From Phlebiopsis flavidoalba (Eukaryota; Basidiomycota; Agaricomycetes; Polyporales; Phanerochaetaceae), in NCBI GenBank assembly GCA_035772785.1, contig JAOCPU010000019.1, forward strand, positions 372,001-436,000: 64,000 nt of DNA, read 5' to 3'. This document shows, one piece after another, positions 33,051 through 45,299 of the stretch. The notes beneath the pieces were generated by a model. That model did not search any database, had not been told where the DNA came from, and saw only the letters and a program-made list of their open reading frames with translations. The translations under genes and the position numbers were made by a program. How positions within the stretch are numbered: the first letter of the stretch is position 1; the number at the start of each line of letters is the position of its first letter.

Positions 33051-34750
33051 GGCGGACGATCGAGGAAGGGAGATCGTAATGAATTTCGTGTGCAACTTGT
33101 GCCCGGACAAAAACGTGAATCTTAAACAACATTGTGGCGTGTGGCAGAGAGTTCAGGTCATATGGGAGGCTCGTGCTGGCTTGTGCAAAAAAACGAGGCC
33201 GCACATGGCACAGGATTGCTGGCGAGCGAACGCCAGAGGACATACCCTCGTTGTTTCCTAGGAGGCAACGAGGCGAATCGCATGTGTTCTGAAGGGGCTG
33301 GTGTACTCTAGTGGGCCGGATTGACGGACGAGACGAAGGCCAACGCGTGAGGTGCATAGGATTACGAGCTGTGTGCGCGCGTCAGAGTTTTCCTACCTCG
33401 AGCCCTCGACACGAAAGAGAAAAAACTAGCACGTGGTAAAAAAACTGAGCAATAGAGAGAGATGCGCCTCCACGTTCCACCGCAGCGTACCGCTACCTCC
33501 TGACTGAGACTCCGTGCCGTACGAATCGACAACGATTTCTTCTCGTGTGACTAAGAGTTGCTTGCTTCGAATTCGGGATGGGAACCACCTTCCGTAGCAG
33601 CGGCTCGTGTGATATCTTGATCACATCAATGATCAGCACGGAGCTCAGAGCGGCAGATACGCGAAACCGACGACCATAATGGCTCAAGCAGCCTGTGACC
33701 GTGGACGTGGTCATTCGAGCTGTAGTCACCCTTTTACTACACGATCGAGACGCAGTATAGTGCTGCGCTACCCAATCTTGGCATGAACCTACGCTTCTTA
33801 TGAACATGATTCAACTGTAACGATTCCCCGACGGTGTATGTTTTGTGTCTGCCAATCCCGAGTGGCCGTTTTCAGATCACTCGACCACTCTGCTACTGGA
33901 ACCGAAGACCAACTTGACATGTATGCCATGAAGTGTCGTTGATTATGAAAGAATCTTACTCGTCTTAACACAACGCATGATTATACGCCTAACCGGATGA
34001 CAAGGACACTCCCCTTAACTGAGAAGTCCTATACCGTGGGAAGGTAACTGCTATGTGAGTCTTCCAATTTAACTTCCGAATTCGTCTTATCTGGTTAGTT
34101 GACGCGCAACAGCTAGAAACACTAGATGACCTCCAAACCTTGCTTAGACAGCATTAAAGCAGGAAAATCACATTCCATTAAATAACAGTTTGATTGGCAG
34201 TGTGGGACCATTAATGGCTTCGTGACATCAATTCTCTGGTGCCTCATGAACGAATCTCAAGAATCTGTAGAGACGTCAGGTCGAAGTAAAGATTTTTCTA
34301 ACGTCGCGCACGTAAAGCACCTTTATCTCTTCAGGAGCACCACTCGTGCTATCACGACGCTTTTCCTCGCGAACGAGTCTAATGCTGTTCAGGGAATTTT
34401 CTGTGATTCTGTATGCCTGCAATAGAGCAGGTCATCAACATACCAGAAACCGGAAGGCTAGCCGGTATCACCACACCATGAGGTTCCAGTACTTCTTTCA
34501 GAGGCTATCAAGTGACCCGATTGTGCTCAGGTCTAGCGTGGATGCCTCAATCCTGTCGAGAATGACTTTATGCCTGTGGGAGTGGCGAGGAACAACCTCG
34601 TATCTACAGTGTATCCTTCTCACATTTATGGCGATGTGAGTATAGTTTCCGTCACAAAAGTCGCTGATGAATGCTCTTCGAGTTATAGTAAGCTTCACCA
34701 CGCAGATTCCCTTTTCCGCCCAGTCGATGACTTCATGCTGCTATCTACGA
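33051..34750. other. 1.7-kb stretch without a recognised gene
   Basis: It contains the upstream region of F-box copy D and of the aspartic protease at 34.9 kb. Open frames of 60-105 codons exist on both strands but show no domain, signal peptide or link to the neighbours. I saw no repeat or transposon signal. Confidence 0.4.
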
Positions 34751-34899
34751 CTTTTTGCGCAATGTTGAACGTTATATGGTGAGAGTCAAGTACACTACGA
34801 CTGTCATGGTTCTCGCTGACCAAACAGCCACAGCAGATGCCGAGTATAAACACACCAAAAACACAACAACTTACGACAACCACTCAGCTCACCCCGAGT

Positions 34900-36808
34900 T
34901 CAGACACAGCCTCCTACAGCCCTCTCAGTATGTTCAGAAAGCTGCTCATACCCATTTTGTCTCGCACTTTTCCGTGAGCTGCCCCTCCGCCGTAGTCGTT
35001 CGGAAACAGTCCTATCAGCTGTACGCCCTTGGCACGTCGCTTCCAATGTGACGGGTTCCAAGACATCTTGGCCGCTGACCAGGCAAGAGCCAGCTCCTCA
35101 AGCACGGCTCCAAGTCCACGCGCAAGAAACCGCAGCTGGCTCAGGCTCGATCCCTAAAGTGACGAACGCCGCTGTCACTTACACCGGCTGCAGTGCGTAC
35201 CACCTACGTCCCCATTGTCCATTGTTGATGGCTGAACTTTCAGTTTTCCCTCAGGTCGATGTTGGCAGTCCCCCTACTACTTGTGCGCCCTAAAAACTAC
35301 ACATAACACCCGTGTTCTGACGGTTTTCCATTGTAGTCAATCTTCTCGTTGACCAACAGGGTAGCTCAAACACTTGGGGTCAATGCAAATGGTAAACTTT
35401 AGAAACCTCCACCTCGCAAGACACGGGGGCAGAAATTCGTAAGTTTTCGCTTCGTTCTTCGTTTACTACATAAAACTTGACGAAGTGTCATCAGTTCGTC
35501 CGCAATACGGAATCTGGCCTCTTTTTTCGGTAAGGATCTAGAAATGGTCAACCCTTGCCACATTGCGTCTCTAATCGCATTTAATAGGCGAAGAATTCAT
35601 TGATCAGGTTGCATTGGGCCCCTTTGACCATTCCCGATCAGTCTATCGGCGTTGCGGAATTCGCCGATATGTTTTCCAGGGAGTAAATGGAAGTATACTC
35701 GAGTTCGTAATAAGCGCCAGCTCACTGTCGAAGGAATTGGATTCGCTGATCTTGTTGCACTAGAGTGGGACCTAACTGGTCTTAACGGATGGTAACATAC
35801 CTTAATCGTAAACCTCTGTTCGTCCGTTAATCATCTGCTCAGTCGTACCCATTCTCAGACACACATCCCTGGAGGTCTTGTCCCGACCGTGGAACCCGAC
35901 AATCTAGGCCTCACATTGGTATTATTGGTGCCAAACAGTTGGAATCAAAAAAAATCATTTTGAGCCGACAACATCCGATCCATCACCAATGTGAGACTCA
36001 CGTTCGGGGCGGTGTAGACAGCATCAAGTTCAACGGGAAACGTCACTACCTTGCGATCGGGTACACACCCTTTTCTTTAAGTCTATCACAACCTTAACTC
36101 CTTACGCAAATCGTAGCCCATCACCTCGACCCACCTCACCTGCGAGCAACGTTGTCACGGTGTAGATCAGAGTATTACCTATGGCAGCGCTACCGGGACA
36201 AGTGTTCTTGCAGAGACCGCCGGAATTGCCGACACTGGCACCACGCTCATTCTCCTTGCGAGCGGTACGCTTCTCGCTGGATAACTCTCGTCGACCCTTT
36301 GTTGACTGATATGTACAAGATGCCCTGGCGACTTACCAGAAACTCACGGGCGCAGTACTCGACAATAATACGGGCCTGCTACGTTTGACTCCGGCGCAAT
36401 TCGCAAATCTCGAGAGCCTGTTCTTTAACGTTCATGGGGTCAGTACTAGTCATGTTGTATCCCCGAGCGTGAATGCTGATTTGGCTCTTCAGGTCTCCTC
36501 GAGGTCACGGGGCAAATAGCCCAGCTATGGCCCTCTGCCTGTAATGACAATCCACGTCTGATCTTGAACTAAGGTCTAAGGAGAATCCTAGCTCAACTCT
36601 GCCATCGGTGGGCGAATACCGACGGGAATCTTTCTATTGTCGGCGACCTGCGGGATCTCCCTCAGGAGAGGGGTTCGATTTCGTAGATGGTTTCGCGTTC
36701 CTCCGACCGACGCAGATTACTACCTACTATTTGCTCCGATTCAACATATGAAGTTCTCGGATTCGGCCAGAACACCCCCCTTCAACCTCTCGCTCACTAT
36801 CCAATTAG
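34900..36808 (+). CDS. aspartic protease, family A1 (polyporopepsin-like), copy 1
   Basis: Secreted pepsin-like endopeptidase with two catalytic Asp residues. VTNAAVTYTGCSA (35160), VGSPPTT (35264) and LLVDQQGSSNTW (35345) mark the first active site; the expected DTG is blurred by extra bases. KWKYTRVRNKRQLTVEGIGF and ADLVALEWDLTGLN are weaker. The second site is intact: GIADTGTTLILLASG (36217-36260), followed by DALATYQKLTGAVLDNNTGL, RLTPAQFANLESLFF and NSAIGGRIPTGIF. The end reads YYLLFAPIQHMKF, FGQNT, then SLSN and TAG at 36806-36808, parallel to ATTN or ATSN and stop in copies 2 and 3. A signal peptide could not be placed, so the start is a rough guess. It is the most damaged of the three proteases and could be a true pseudogene. 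Confidence 0.7.
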
Positions 36809-38262
36809 ATCTAGATGGACCATCAAGAACAGGAATACATTCTTCTTCTCATCGTAGTTACCCATCTACCTTTATCACAATGGCCCTGAAAGCAAATTTT
36901 TCCCGCTTCATTTCTCTGTTCGAACATCTTCACCCGGGTGCACATGCGGTTGGCGACATTTGCGTTTCCTAGTCAAAAAAGTTGTCCACAAATGCGGACT
37001 AACACTTGCGGTTTTGGGAGCACCCCCCGCCTTTCTGCGCTGCTACTTCCCTTAGGCTGACCCATTCTAGCGACAGACCGCCCCAGGTCGGCCAGGCGAG
37101 CGATGGGGAGGAGTCCCTTCTCTGGTCCTCATCTTTTTACTTCGAAATTCCCTCAGAAAGCCGAACGAGGATCTGTTTCTGTAGAATTTGAAACATCAAC
37201 GCTCCCCGAGAATGATCGTGCCAACTCGTGAACAAATGTTCATTGTTCCAGTCCCGCTTCCCGAGGGCTCTCCCCGATTTTAATGACACATTTCCCCGGA
37301 AGGAATTCTTGGACAAAGTCTTTGGCTCTTGTGTGACGGCCACGCAAAAGAGAGATGAACGTGAGTGTGGAGACGGATCTGTGGCGCGTATTTCCATGGT
37401 GGAGCAGGGTATCAGAGGCCGGAGTCGAGGAGGGACTCTGCAGTGGGCGCTACACAGGGGGGGATCCTGATAGTCAGCGAAGCTTTAACTGAGTCTGTTG
37501 TCTGTCTACTCAGAATTCTGCTATGTGCTCGGGCAGCTATACGCGGCTCCCGGGATCCCGTACCGTAATTTGAATTATAAGCATGGAGTATCGCCAGCAT
37601 GTAGAGAAATAACTAGCGCTCGCATAGAAGCAGACACGAGATCGCGAAAGTAGAGATGACTACAGCGAATTGTCGGACCACGCAGTAGAGCGCATTATGT
37701 CTGAAGAAGACCGAGTCTGCACGAGAAACACGCGTCTACGTCGAGTCGGGAACGGACACAGATGATCGTGCTACGGAGTACCGACAGGGGCTGGCAGAAG
37801 CGTACAACTTCGGGGACTGTCACGAAAAGAAGTGGAGCATCCCTACAAGCAACTAATATCCACACTCACTCACATCGAGATTTCACTACAGAGGAATCTC
37901 ACGCAAGAGTCAAACGACAGAACATGTGGCGACACAAAGAGTTTTAAATTTCACTCGCGAATATTGCTCCTCCATTCTCAGCGCTGACACGATATCAACC
38001 CATGTAGGACGAGCAGCTGTTGGCTGCTGCTCGCGAGGACAAAATGAGGATCTTCTCTTAGAGCTTTTTCGAACAGGAGGGAGTTGATAATAAACCATGC
38101 AAGATAGGTTAGCTCTGTGCTATTGATGCACCACCCCGTTGGCTTATGCGTTCTTCCTAACAGCTTGGGCAAACACCGGTGTGTCTACTGTCATACAAGG
38201 TCCAAACGTCTCTGATCGTAGCCGCTGCTTCAGCACTTCATTTACGCGTGAGTATGTAATAT
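36809..38262. other. 1.45-kb stretch without a recognised gene
   Basis: Several short frames on both strands, none with a domain. It lies between the ends of the aspartic protease (+) and the unidentified minus-strand gene. Confidence 0.4.
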
Positions 38263-38700
38263 TCACTCCTCGACGTGAATTCGATTCTTCATGATCTTAC
38301 GTGACTTGTACAGGTGCATCGCACGGAAGTACTGTTGTCCCTTGAGCACATCCTCGAACATGAAGAGTGCGATTGTCGACCCGATCAAACCGTCTAGAAC
38401 GCGCTACCCCTCTTCATTTAGCTGTTAGGATTGATGACGTAGAGCTGCGCGTAGCGGTTGTAGTAAAGCTTGCTGGAGGCAGGCGCGGATACCTAGTGAG
38501 TGCTGCATCACATTCCGCGCGGCAGGCCGTGTTGACGTCCGGCTAGTGTCCCAAGGACAAGAACGGTGATACTGCAGCTGATCTCGTGCCCGAGAAGCGA
38601 TACGGAAACCATAGAGCTCATCCGTAAAGCACGAGCACCAAAGCAAGTATCGCAGAGATAGACGTCGTGGATGGTACGCCTATACTCACGTCCCCACATG
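38263..38700 (-). CDS. unidentified protein, C-terminal exons
   Basis: The last exon is convincing as coding sequence: GLIGSTIALFMFEDVLKGQQ, then YFRAMHLYKSRKIMKNRIHV and EE before TGA at 38265-38263. A small intron (about 46 bp, with TCCTAAC) separates it from SKLYYNRYAQLY. Farther upstream come VSVSLLGHEISCSITVLVLG and TIHDVYLCDTCFGA. A hydrophobic stretch next to a basic C-terminus suggests a membrane-associated protein. I could not name the family and the 5' end is not located; DDFIVIIVWRP at about 38740 may be an earlier exon. Confidence 0.4.
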
Positions 38701-38914
38701 CCCGCTCGCTAACTCACGGGGCGCCAGACGATGATGACGATGAAGTCGTCGGCTCAGGCTCAGGCTTCTGTCTGAAGAAGACTAGCTGAATTACGCCTGC
38801 GCGTCATGGATAGGAAATAGGAGCGGACACAACTTGTAGACTACTTCGAGCTGATCAAGCACAATCGTTGGAAGTAATTACATCTACAATCTATCGTTCA
38901 TTGTAAATACAAGT

Positions 38915-41060
38915 CTAGAGCAGCTTGCCCGTCGACCATCCTTTGGTACGTTCACTGAGTTCTTATTCATCCATTCGATCAGCTCCGAGCCGCTTGACTT
39001 TGGTGCCTTGGTCAGCGCTGATTGTAATCTTGTAAGGCTCTTCTCGCCGTCGGCGAGCTCCCACTTCTGCTCCTTGACCGTCACGAGGCCCTCCATTCAG
39101 CTCGTCTCCGCCGAGGATGATCGCAAACGGTACTTCGTCTCGCTCGCCCGCAGCAAATTGGGCAGGCAGCTTCGGCTTATTCTTGAACAAAAAGTCGGTC
39201 TTCATTAAAGGGCTCGTCAGGAAGGTTTTTTTGAAGCGCAAAAGGCACGACTGTACCTGATACCAGCTTCACGGAGCTCTCGTACAAGCTGCACGCGCTC
39301 CAGCAGTCAACAGCCCGTCGGCCCGCGGGCCATGACATACGCCATTCGTCCTATCCTTGCTCGCGCATCCCGCGCTCGACCCAGCGCGGCCACAGAATCG
39401 CAAAGATGCGATCCATAACCGATTGCTAACACCGACACACGGCCCAGCCCTGCGCAGCCTTCTTGCCACCGCCCGCCGATATGCCGGGACTTTCGTGAAA
39501 CATGCCCACGAGGTTGCTATGAAGTACACCGGCACCCTCCCGCCGCGATTGAGCCCACACCGACTTTGGACTCGTCGATCTCTTCCTCTTCCGCGTCGTC
39601 GCCCTGGGCTTCTTCGCCTTTATTTTTTCTTCGGCGCGTTAGGTGCGGGGTGGAGCGGGGCCCTTTGGAGCGGGGTCCATCGGAGGAGGAGGGGGCAAAG
39701 GCTGTTTGCGGCGTCGAAGCCTGGCCGGCGCGGAATCTGGCTTCAGTGATGGCTTCGTAGATGATACCTTGTATAGTAGTCCAAGCCGCGAGCGAGCGAC
39801 ATGTCGAAGGAAATCTGTATTTTCATGAACAGCAACACTGGCGAAATGAAGGGCATACACACCTTGTTAACGGATTCCGTAGGCTTCGAGGTATTTGAAA
39901 CAGTGTGCCTCATTTCCTCAATGCCTGTTTTTGCGCTCGCGTTCGCCATGAGTGATCGGTGCATCAGCCTGGAGGAGCTTTCAAGCAACTCCGGACCGCC
40001 TTTCGTGCTTGAACGTATTCGCCAATTTTGTCTGCGACCGCCCCATCCAGGCCCTTTCTCCTCTGTCATCTCCTTCTTCACATCTGCCCAGGGGGCCATC
40101 TACTTTGAAATTAGCAGAGGACAAATGTTAAGGGATTCACGGATAGACCTTGTCGAGTTTGTCCCACCGCCGACGAGATGGTGCGAATCTTGTCTGATGG
40201 CCACACCGCAAACTTCGAAGAGGGACCATCAAGAATTTTTCTGTGGTTGAGCTGCATATCAATCAGTACACGGCAAAGAAACCAAGACGGTTGTGTCTAA
40301 GAAACGCATACTTTGACTGTGAACTCCCCAACTTCCAACTTTGTGAGGATTGTGCCATAGTGCAAAAACTGATGATTTCTGCGTCAGGGATCATGACGTT
40401 CCCAGATGCCCGAGGAATGTCAAAGTCCTAAAAAGATGGTCAGCAGCATGAGAAGTAGAATAATAGTAGATACGCACAGTGCTTGTGTGAACTCATGCGC
40501 GCATACGACCCTTGGACATGACGGGTTGTCTCGCCGATAGACCTTTCCAACCTGCCACAGCTTTGCCTGAAGCGTCGATTAGTAGCACCATTCATTGCAA
40601 GATAGCGTGCCAGTGGGGACAGTGTGGTCACGTAGCGCAGCGCAAGCTCCTCGCCGCCCTGGTCTCTTCAGGTCGAGAGATGAGAGCTTGCCGCATCCTC
40701 TCACCGTACTTGCCCGCGAGGATCTCCTTGCGCTCGAACACCGGTTGTCCGGCGTGTCAAGACATGAGCCACCAAGTATGTGGTGAAAGACTTCCCTTGA
40801 CTAATTGCGCTCAATGTGATCTCCGGCAGTGCATCTCGCCGGGGCTGTAGTCGCGCGTGCCTTGGAGAACACGAGATGTCCATGGTAAGCTTGAGCATGC
40901 GCATATGGGCTGCAGGATGTTTTTTTTTGTTTGGGTGGACGCACCTTTGGGGTTTTAAGCAGAATGCGCTCTTTCTTCTTGCCCGCAGTACTTTCGAAGA
41001 CTCGCCCCGTCAACGATGCCAGAGCCGAAGACCGCATTGAGCTCTCCGAGTGATTCTCAC
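38915..41060 (-). CDS. histidyl-tRNA synthetase (class II)
   Basis: Charges tRNA-His, in fungi for both cytosol and mitochondria. In order on the minus strand: ERILLKTPKG (about 40985-40950), an intron, TRDYSPGEM (motif 1 region), VFERKEILAGKYGED (40735-40690), LARYLAMNGATN (40610), the motif 2 loop QVGKVYRRDNPSCP (40550), DFDIPG and AEIISFCTMA, an insertion-domain stretch, the His-specific block SFDMSLARGLDYYTG (about 39810-39770), an acidic/Lys-rich linker, GVGSIAAGGRY (39560), the motif 3 region DRIFAILWPRWVERGMR (39410-39360), and the anticodon-binding domain AAGERDEVPFAIILGGDEL (39170-39110) with EGLVTVKEQKWELADGEKSL and SELIEWMNKN. The stop is TAG at 38917-38915 after GWSTGKLL. Many shifts, yet all signature blocks are present. 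The start upstream of 41000 is not resolved. Confidence 0.9.
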
Positions 41061-42224
41061 TTGAGCCTCATCTATGGTCGACCGAGTCTCTGCCTGCTGC
41101 TTGCAGCAGAGTCATCCATTGAAACAGCGCGCGGCTGAGATTCTGTTGCGCGGATCTCTTGTGCAATTGGATTCCTGCAGTGGCCATGGTCCTTGTGAAC
41201 CCGAACGAGATATGGGGAAGGTGATCGACCTTAGTGTGGGAAAGTACGAACGAATCGATTGGGAGGGCGCAAGCATTTAATGCTGTAAAGAGGCGGCAGG
41301 ATTTCTTGCGTGACTCTCACGCGAGTTTTTTTATGAACATCTAATCTTATCTAGAAGACAGATAACCACAGCGCCGTGTTGTGTTTTGTTGTCTCGCCGA
41401 GCCTGTCTCGATTGGCTTGCAGTCTTTGCCTACAGCGAAGAACAATTGTAACGCGAGATGCAGGCGCGACGCCGAAAAAGTTCTTGATGCACTGATTCTG
41501 GCTAGGTTTGTGAATCGTACTCAGGTTTATTGTGCTGTCGCACAAAGGATGTCTCCCTGGGACTTTGTTCCCACCGCGGCTAATGCATGATGTGTGGGTG
41601 ACCATCAAGGCCAACGGACGAGCCTGCAAGCTTCAGGGAAGCGGATATAGAAAACAAAAATATACACTCTTCGGACAGTACAGATTGGCATTGTATCGGA
41701 ATAATTATTCGTTTTGTGTGATTGACCACTCATTCGGAAAGGATGACAACATTGGGCCACCGGGAATAGTAGCATCAAAACGACGATAGGTTCTGACTCG
41801 GGAATATTCGTCCTAGTTCGAGCGGGCGCAGAAGCTAGAGTAGACGCAAAAGAAGACCAGTTGGAAGATCGCAGGTATCAATGGACCAGATGGCAAACAC
41901 ACATGTTTCATGTTGACATCCCATTCGCACAGATTAGTCTGACATACATACGTAACGGGTTTAATTTAGTTGTGAATAGTTACACCCTTGCACAAACATT
42001 ATTCAAAGACAGCGTGTCTGGTATGTGAGAACAGATTATGCAATTCTGCCTCCACTTCCCGAGCAGAATTTTGTCAGTAAATGAGAGTTCTTTCCGGATG
42101 TAAAGAGACTTGACGATAGCGTCTTTCCCTCATTCCTAGCCATGGTATGACGTAAAGAAGCGTGGATAACCTCGGGGCGGACGAGGCACATACACTATGA
42201 TATTCTAGCAAAATGAGCGCTGCT
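41061..42224. other. intergenic; may hold 5' exons of the HisRS gene
   Basis: No recognised domain. Since the N-terminus of histidyl-tRNA synthetase was not found, an extension or targeting exon could lie in 41060-41600 on the minus strand. The 3' half is AT-rich. Confidence 0.35.
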
Positions 42225-42810
42225 CTACGCGTGGTACAGCTCCTCAGCACGGGATGGTACTCGATACCTAAGCATATAATTAGCGATCCGGGGAGCGTTT
42301 AGATCTAATGTGAATACTCACCGAGCTCCTGGCGGAGAGGCTTCAGCTCATCCAAGTACGCTGGTACTGCCTGCTTGTTCTCATCCACCTTCTCCCGGAC
42401 CACCCTCGAATACGCGCACAGCGGTAGCGAAAGTCGTTGACCACGGCTAGAGCAGCACGGACGGGCCGCCTCGACGACGGATGGTGCCGGCACGAGACGT
42501 GGGCGATCTAGCAGTTGTTGAGGCCGCGCTGCACCTCGAAAAGGTCTTCAGCGGACTCGAAAGAAACGAGACGTATCGCTGGGTGAAGGACTCGAATGTC
42601 TCCTGTTCGTGACCGCTGGAGGACATGCGGGTGAACCTGGGGCGATACGGGCGGCGGCGACGGCCGGGCGTGCGCGGAGGGCGGAAGCGAGGATCTGGGG
42701 TGCGCATCATAGTGTTTTTTACGGTGCGCTCGACGAATGGTGCAGCGACGACGATCGGGACGACCAAGGGATACGGTGAGAGCGGAGGGCAAACCTGTCG
42801 ACGCTGAGTG
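42225..42810 (-). CDS. COX6: cytochrome c oxidase subunit 6 (subunit Va homologue), mitochondrial
   Basis: Nuclear-encoded peripheral subunit of respiratory complex IV on the matrix side. The core is easily read: HEQETFESFTQRYVSF (42620-42570), ESAEDLFEVQRGLNNC (42555-42510), LVPAPSVVEAA (42495-42465), VREKVDENKQAV and YLDELKPLRQELG (42405-42325). An intron follows at about 42271-42320, then EELYHA and TAG at 42227-42225, the usual C-terminus. A basic, Arg/Pro-rich N-terminal part precedes the core, consistent with a mitochondrial presequence, but its frame and start codon are uncertain. Shifts occur near 42570, 42500 and 42440. It is divergent from the RNA-binding protein gene. Confidence 0.88.
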
Positions 42811-43623
42811 GAGGAAAAGTGGGTTGGTCGCTGGCCCGGCGCGCCGCGACCCTGGCCTCGATTAAGCGAACCGGTCTATTCCGGCGATGGCTGCGTGCTC
42901 TTGCCGCCAATGTTGCTCTCTGCTTCAACTCACTGTCGCTCACGACGACGACGTTCATATCGCAAATATTTTTGTTTTTGAATTATAAAATTTTTTCTCA
43001 AGTGCACACAGCGGTCGTCATGGGCATCATCCGCCTCGACGAAGATGCTATTCGCTCCGGCTACGGGCGTCGGCGCTCGGTTTGGCATTTTATTTGGCAC
43101 CCCCGCCACCGTTTATTCACCAGTGCGGGGTGTTTCACGAGTTGTTTCCACCACCACCATCCTCGACGGACAAGACGACGACGAGCAGCAAAACTTCAAC
43201 AACGATGGATGACGGTACGTCCTTCAGCATCAGCCGCCGCGAGAGACGAGGACGACGAGGAGAAACGCGCTCTGTCGATGTCGTGTCCCCCAGCACTTTT
43301 CATTTGGCCCCTTGCCTGCAGCAAACGGTTTAACGTTGTCGACGGCTCTTTCGCCGTTCGCTTTCTTCCCATGTCATCCTGTCGGCTGAAGGCCGCTTAT
43401 TTTTCTTGCGATGCGCCGTCGACTTCGACAGTGAAAGATGCGACACCTTGTTCTGTGTCTTCGCGCTCTGTTCTTGGGACGGTTCGCACTCCCAGCATCT
43501 CGGCGTTCAGCCGTCCCGCTCCCATCATCGCTCCTACGTTACTCCTATCGACGTAACCGGCCATCTGACCTACTATCTTCATTATCCTCTCGCCCAGTCA
43601 CTTCAGCCTGGCAATCACAAGAT
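42811..43623. other. divergent intergenic region between COX6 and the SR-like gene
   Basis: A plus frame from 43021 (MGIIRLDEDAIRSGYGRRRS) is open for long but rich in Arg, His and Ser and shows no domain; it may be 5' UTR, an intron or a small gene. Repeated CGACGACGA and CACCACCACC phrases make several frames open at once. Confidence 0.35.
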
Positions 43624-44695
43624 ATGGGTCCCCCCTCCAACGGTAGGCGGCATCAACATCCCAAACTGGCGACGCGCCTATGAGCAACCCAGCGCTCCTG
43701 GTGACGATCAGGCCTGGTCCAACGGTGCTCGCGTCTCCAGGCCGCGGTCAAGGCGACCTCCCTCCAAGGCGGTCCAGTCGCAGCAGGAGCCCCACTCGCG
43801 ACGCCGACAGAGGGTCAGTGCTGGAACGCAGCCATGCCTCTCACGAACGTAACTTGATGAACAGACGCTCGAGTGGCGGCTCAAACCCTGGCAAACAAAA
43901 CTTGCACGTTTCTGGACTGAGCCACCGGGTTGACACCCGTGAACTCGAGCAGGCCTTTCGCCAAGATTGGCCGAGTACGTCGCGACTTTCCGTCCACGAA
44001 GAACCCTATGGTCACTCCGCTAACGTGTTTTGCGACGTCAGGTCAAGAAGGCTCAGGTCATGTATGACCCTCATACGCGTGAGTCGCGCGGATTTGGGTT
44101 TCGTGACAATGGAGAGTGCAGAGGAAGCGGATGCGCGCTATCATTGCTCTTAATACTACTGACCTCATGGGCAAGACTATGACAGTCACCAAGGTTAGCA
44201 ACATTACATTTAAATTCAATCTCGTCATTGAACATCATCCAGGCTCGTCGTGGACGCGCCAGGACTCCGACCCCTGGCAGATACTACGGTCCTCCAAAGC
44301 GTCATGAATGTTGGTGTCCTTCTTACTCCGTGTCTATCTATGTCTCATAAGTCCCAGCAGATGAACGTCCCTACGACCCCCGGCCTTACGACAGCCGTTA
44401 CTCTTCTCGCCACGGCGGTGGCGGTGGCGGTGGCCCGCGCTACGACGACTTACTAACGGCCCCCCCACGTCGCCGCGGGGGATACGAAGACGACTCCCGC
44501 GGTGGTGGCGGCGGTGGTGGAAAACGCGACTACGGCCGGGTTTGCAAGGCAGGAGCGACCGTGAACGGCGGCGGCGGAAGCGTACCGTGACGACTGCATG
44601 ACCGAGGCTTACGACCGCAACTACGATCGTGGCTCAACCCAAAAAACCCAAAAAAAAAAAACAACGATCGCCGCTACGACGACAGGCGCTACTGA
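43624..44695 (+). CDS. Transformer-2/SR-type RNA-binding protein (one RRM, RS and Gly-rich regions)
   Basis: Likely splicing regulator in the nucleus. MGPPSN at 43624 is followed by a small intron and an RS-rich stretch (RRSSRSRSPTRDADRG, about 43765-43810). The RRM then begins NLHVSGLSHRVDTRELEQAF (RNP2 near 43900) and, after an intron at about 43975-44040, continues KKAQVMYDPHTRESR, GFVTMESAEEADA (RNP1 region, 44095-44140), IIALNTTDLMGKTMTVTKA. Another intron precedes RRGRARTPTPGRYYGPPKR (44240-44305). The C-terminus is Gly/Arg/Tyr-rich (RYSSRHGGGGGGG, RRRGGYEDDSRGGGGGGG), ending DRRYDDRRY with TGA at 44693-44695. RRM with flanking RS and Gly-rich regions is the Tra2 layout. Shifts lie mostly in the G-rich tail and an A run near 44650. 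Confidence 0.82.
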
Positions 44696-45299
44696 AAACG
44701 TTCGCGTTCGACTCATGGACCCAACAGCTTCCTGTAGAGTGGTTTTTGCATCGGCCTGAAAATGTTGTTCGGAGAGTCGCCCGGCTACGATAGGACTCGT
44801 CGACGCTGTGAGATTGTGCCTTTTTCTGTTTTCTCGGCTGTATTGTTCGATACATGTTGCAGCTCTGTACCTCAGATCCAGTTTAATGCTAGTTTGCATA
44901 TTTCAGCAAATTCGATGACAGAGTTGAGTGTCGCGCTCTGACAGTATACAACATTGTGTGGTATCAAGGGGATACTGAACGTTACTAGATGTGTATGTAT
45001 ATTCCCACGCCACGATACTTGTCAGTCTCGACTTATATGCGGTTATTATGCTGATCAACTCAAGGGTTCGACTATATCTTCCTCGCTCGGTAATTCGAAT
45101 TCACAGTTCGCGTCGCACTCAAGTGGCCAACGAGGCGCCAGTGTCAGCAACAACTTTTCGGCATCAAAAATGTGCCCAATCAATTAGTATAGAGTATAAT
45201 CATGAGCGTGTATACGAAACATCTGTCGCGATCGAAGCAATCCCCGCCAGACTGAACGCATATGTAGATAGGCGAAATACCGTCAGCAGAGTGAAGCAG
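44696..45299. other. convergent intergenic stretch
   Basis: Between the stops of the SR-like gene (+) and aspartic protease copy 2 (-). No gene was seen. Confidence 0.45.

Noticed and set aside
42819..43556. 245-codon frame on + upstream of the SR-like gene
   Set aside because: Arg/His/Ser-rich without a domain and overlapping simple CGA/CAC repeats; probably UTR or promoter sequence.
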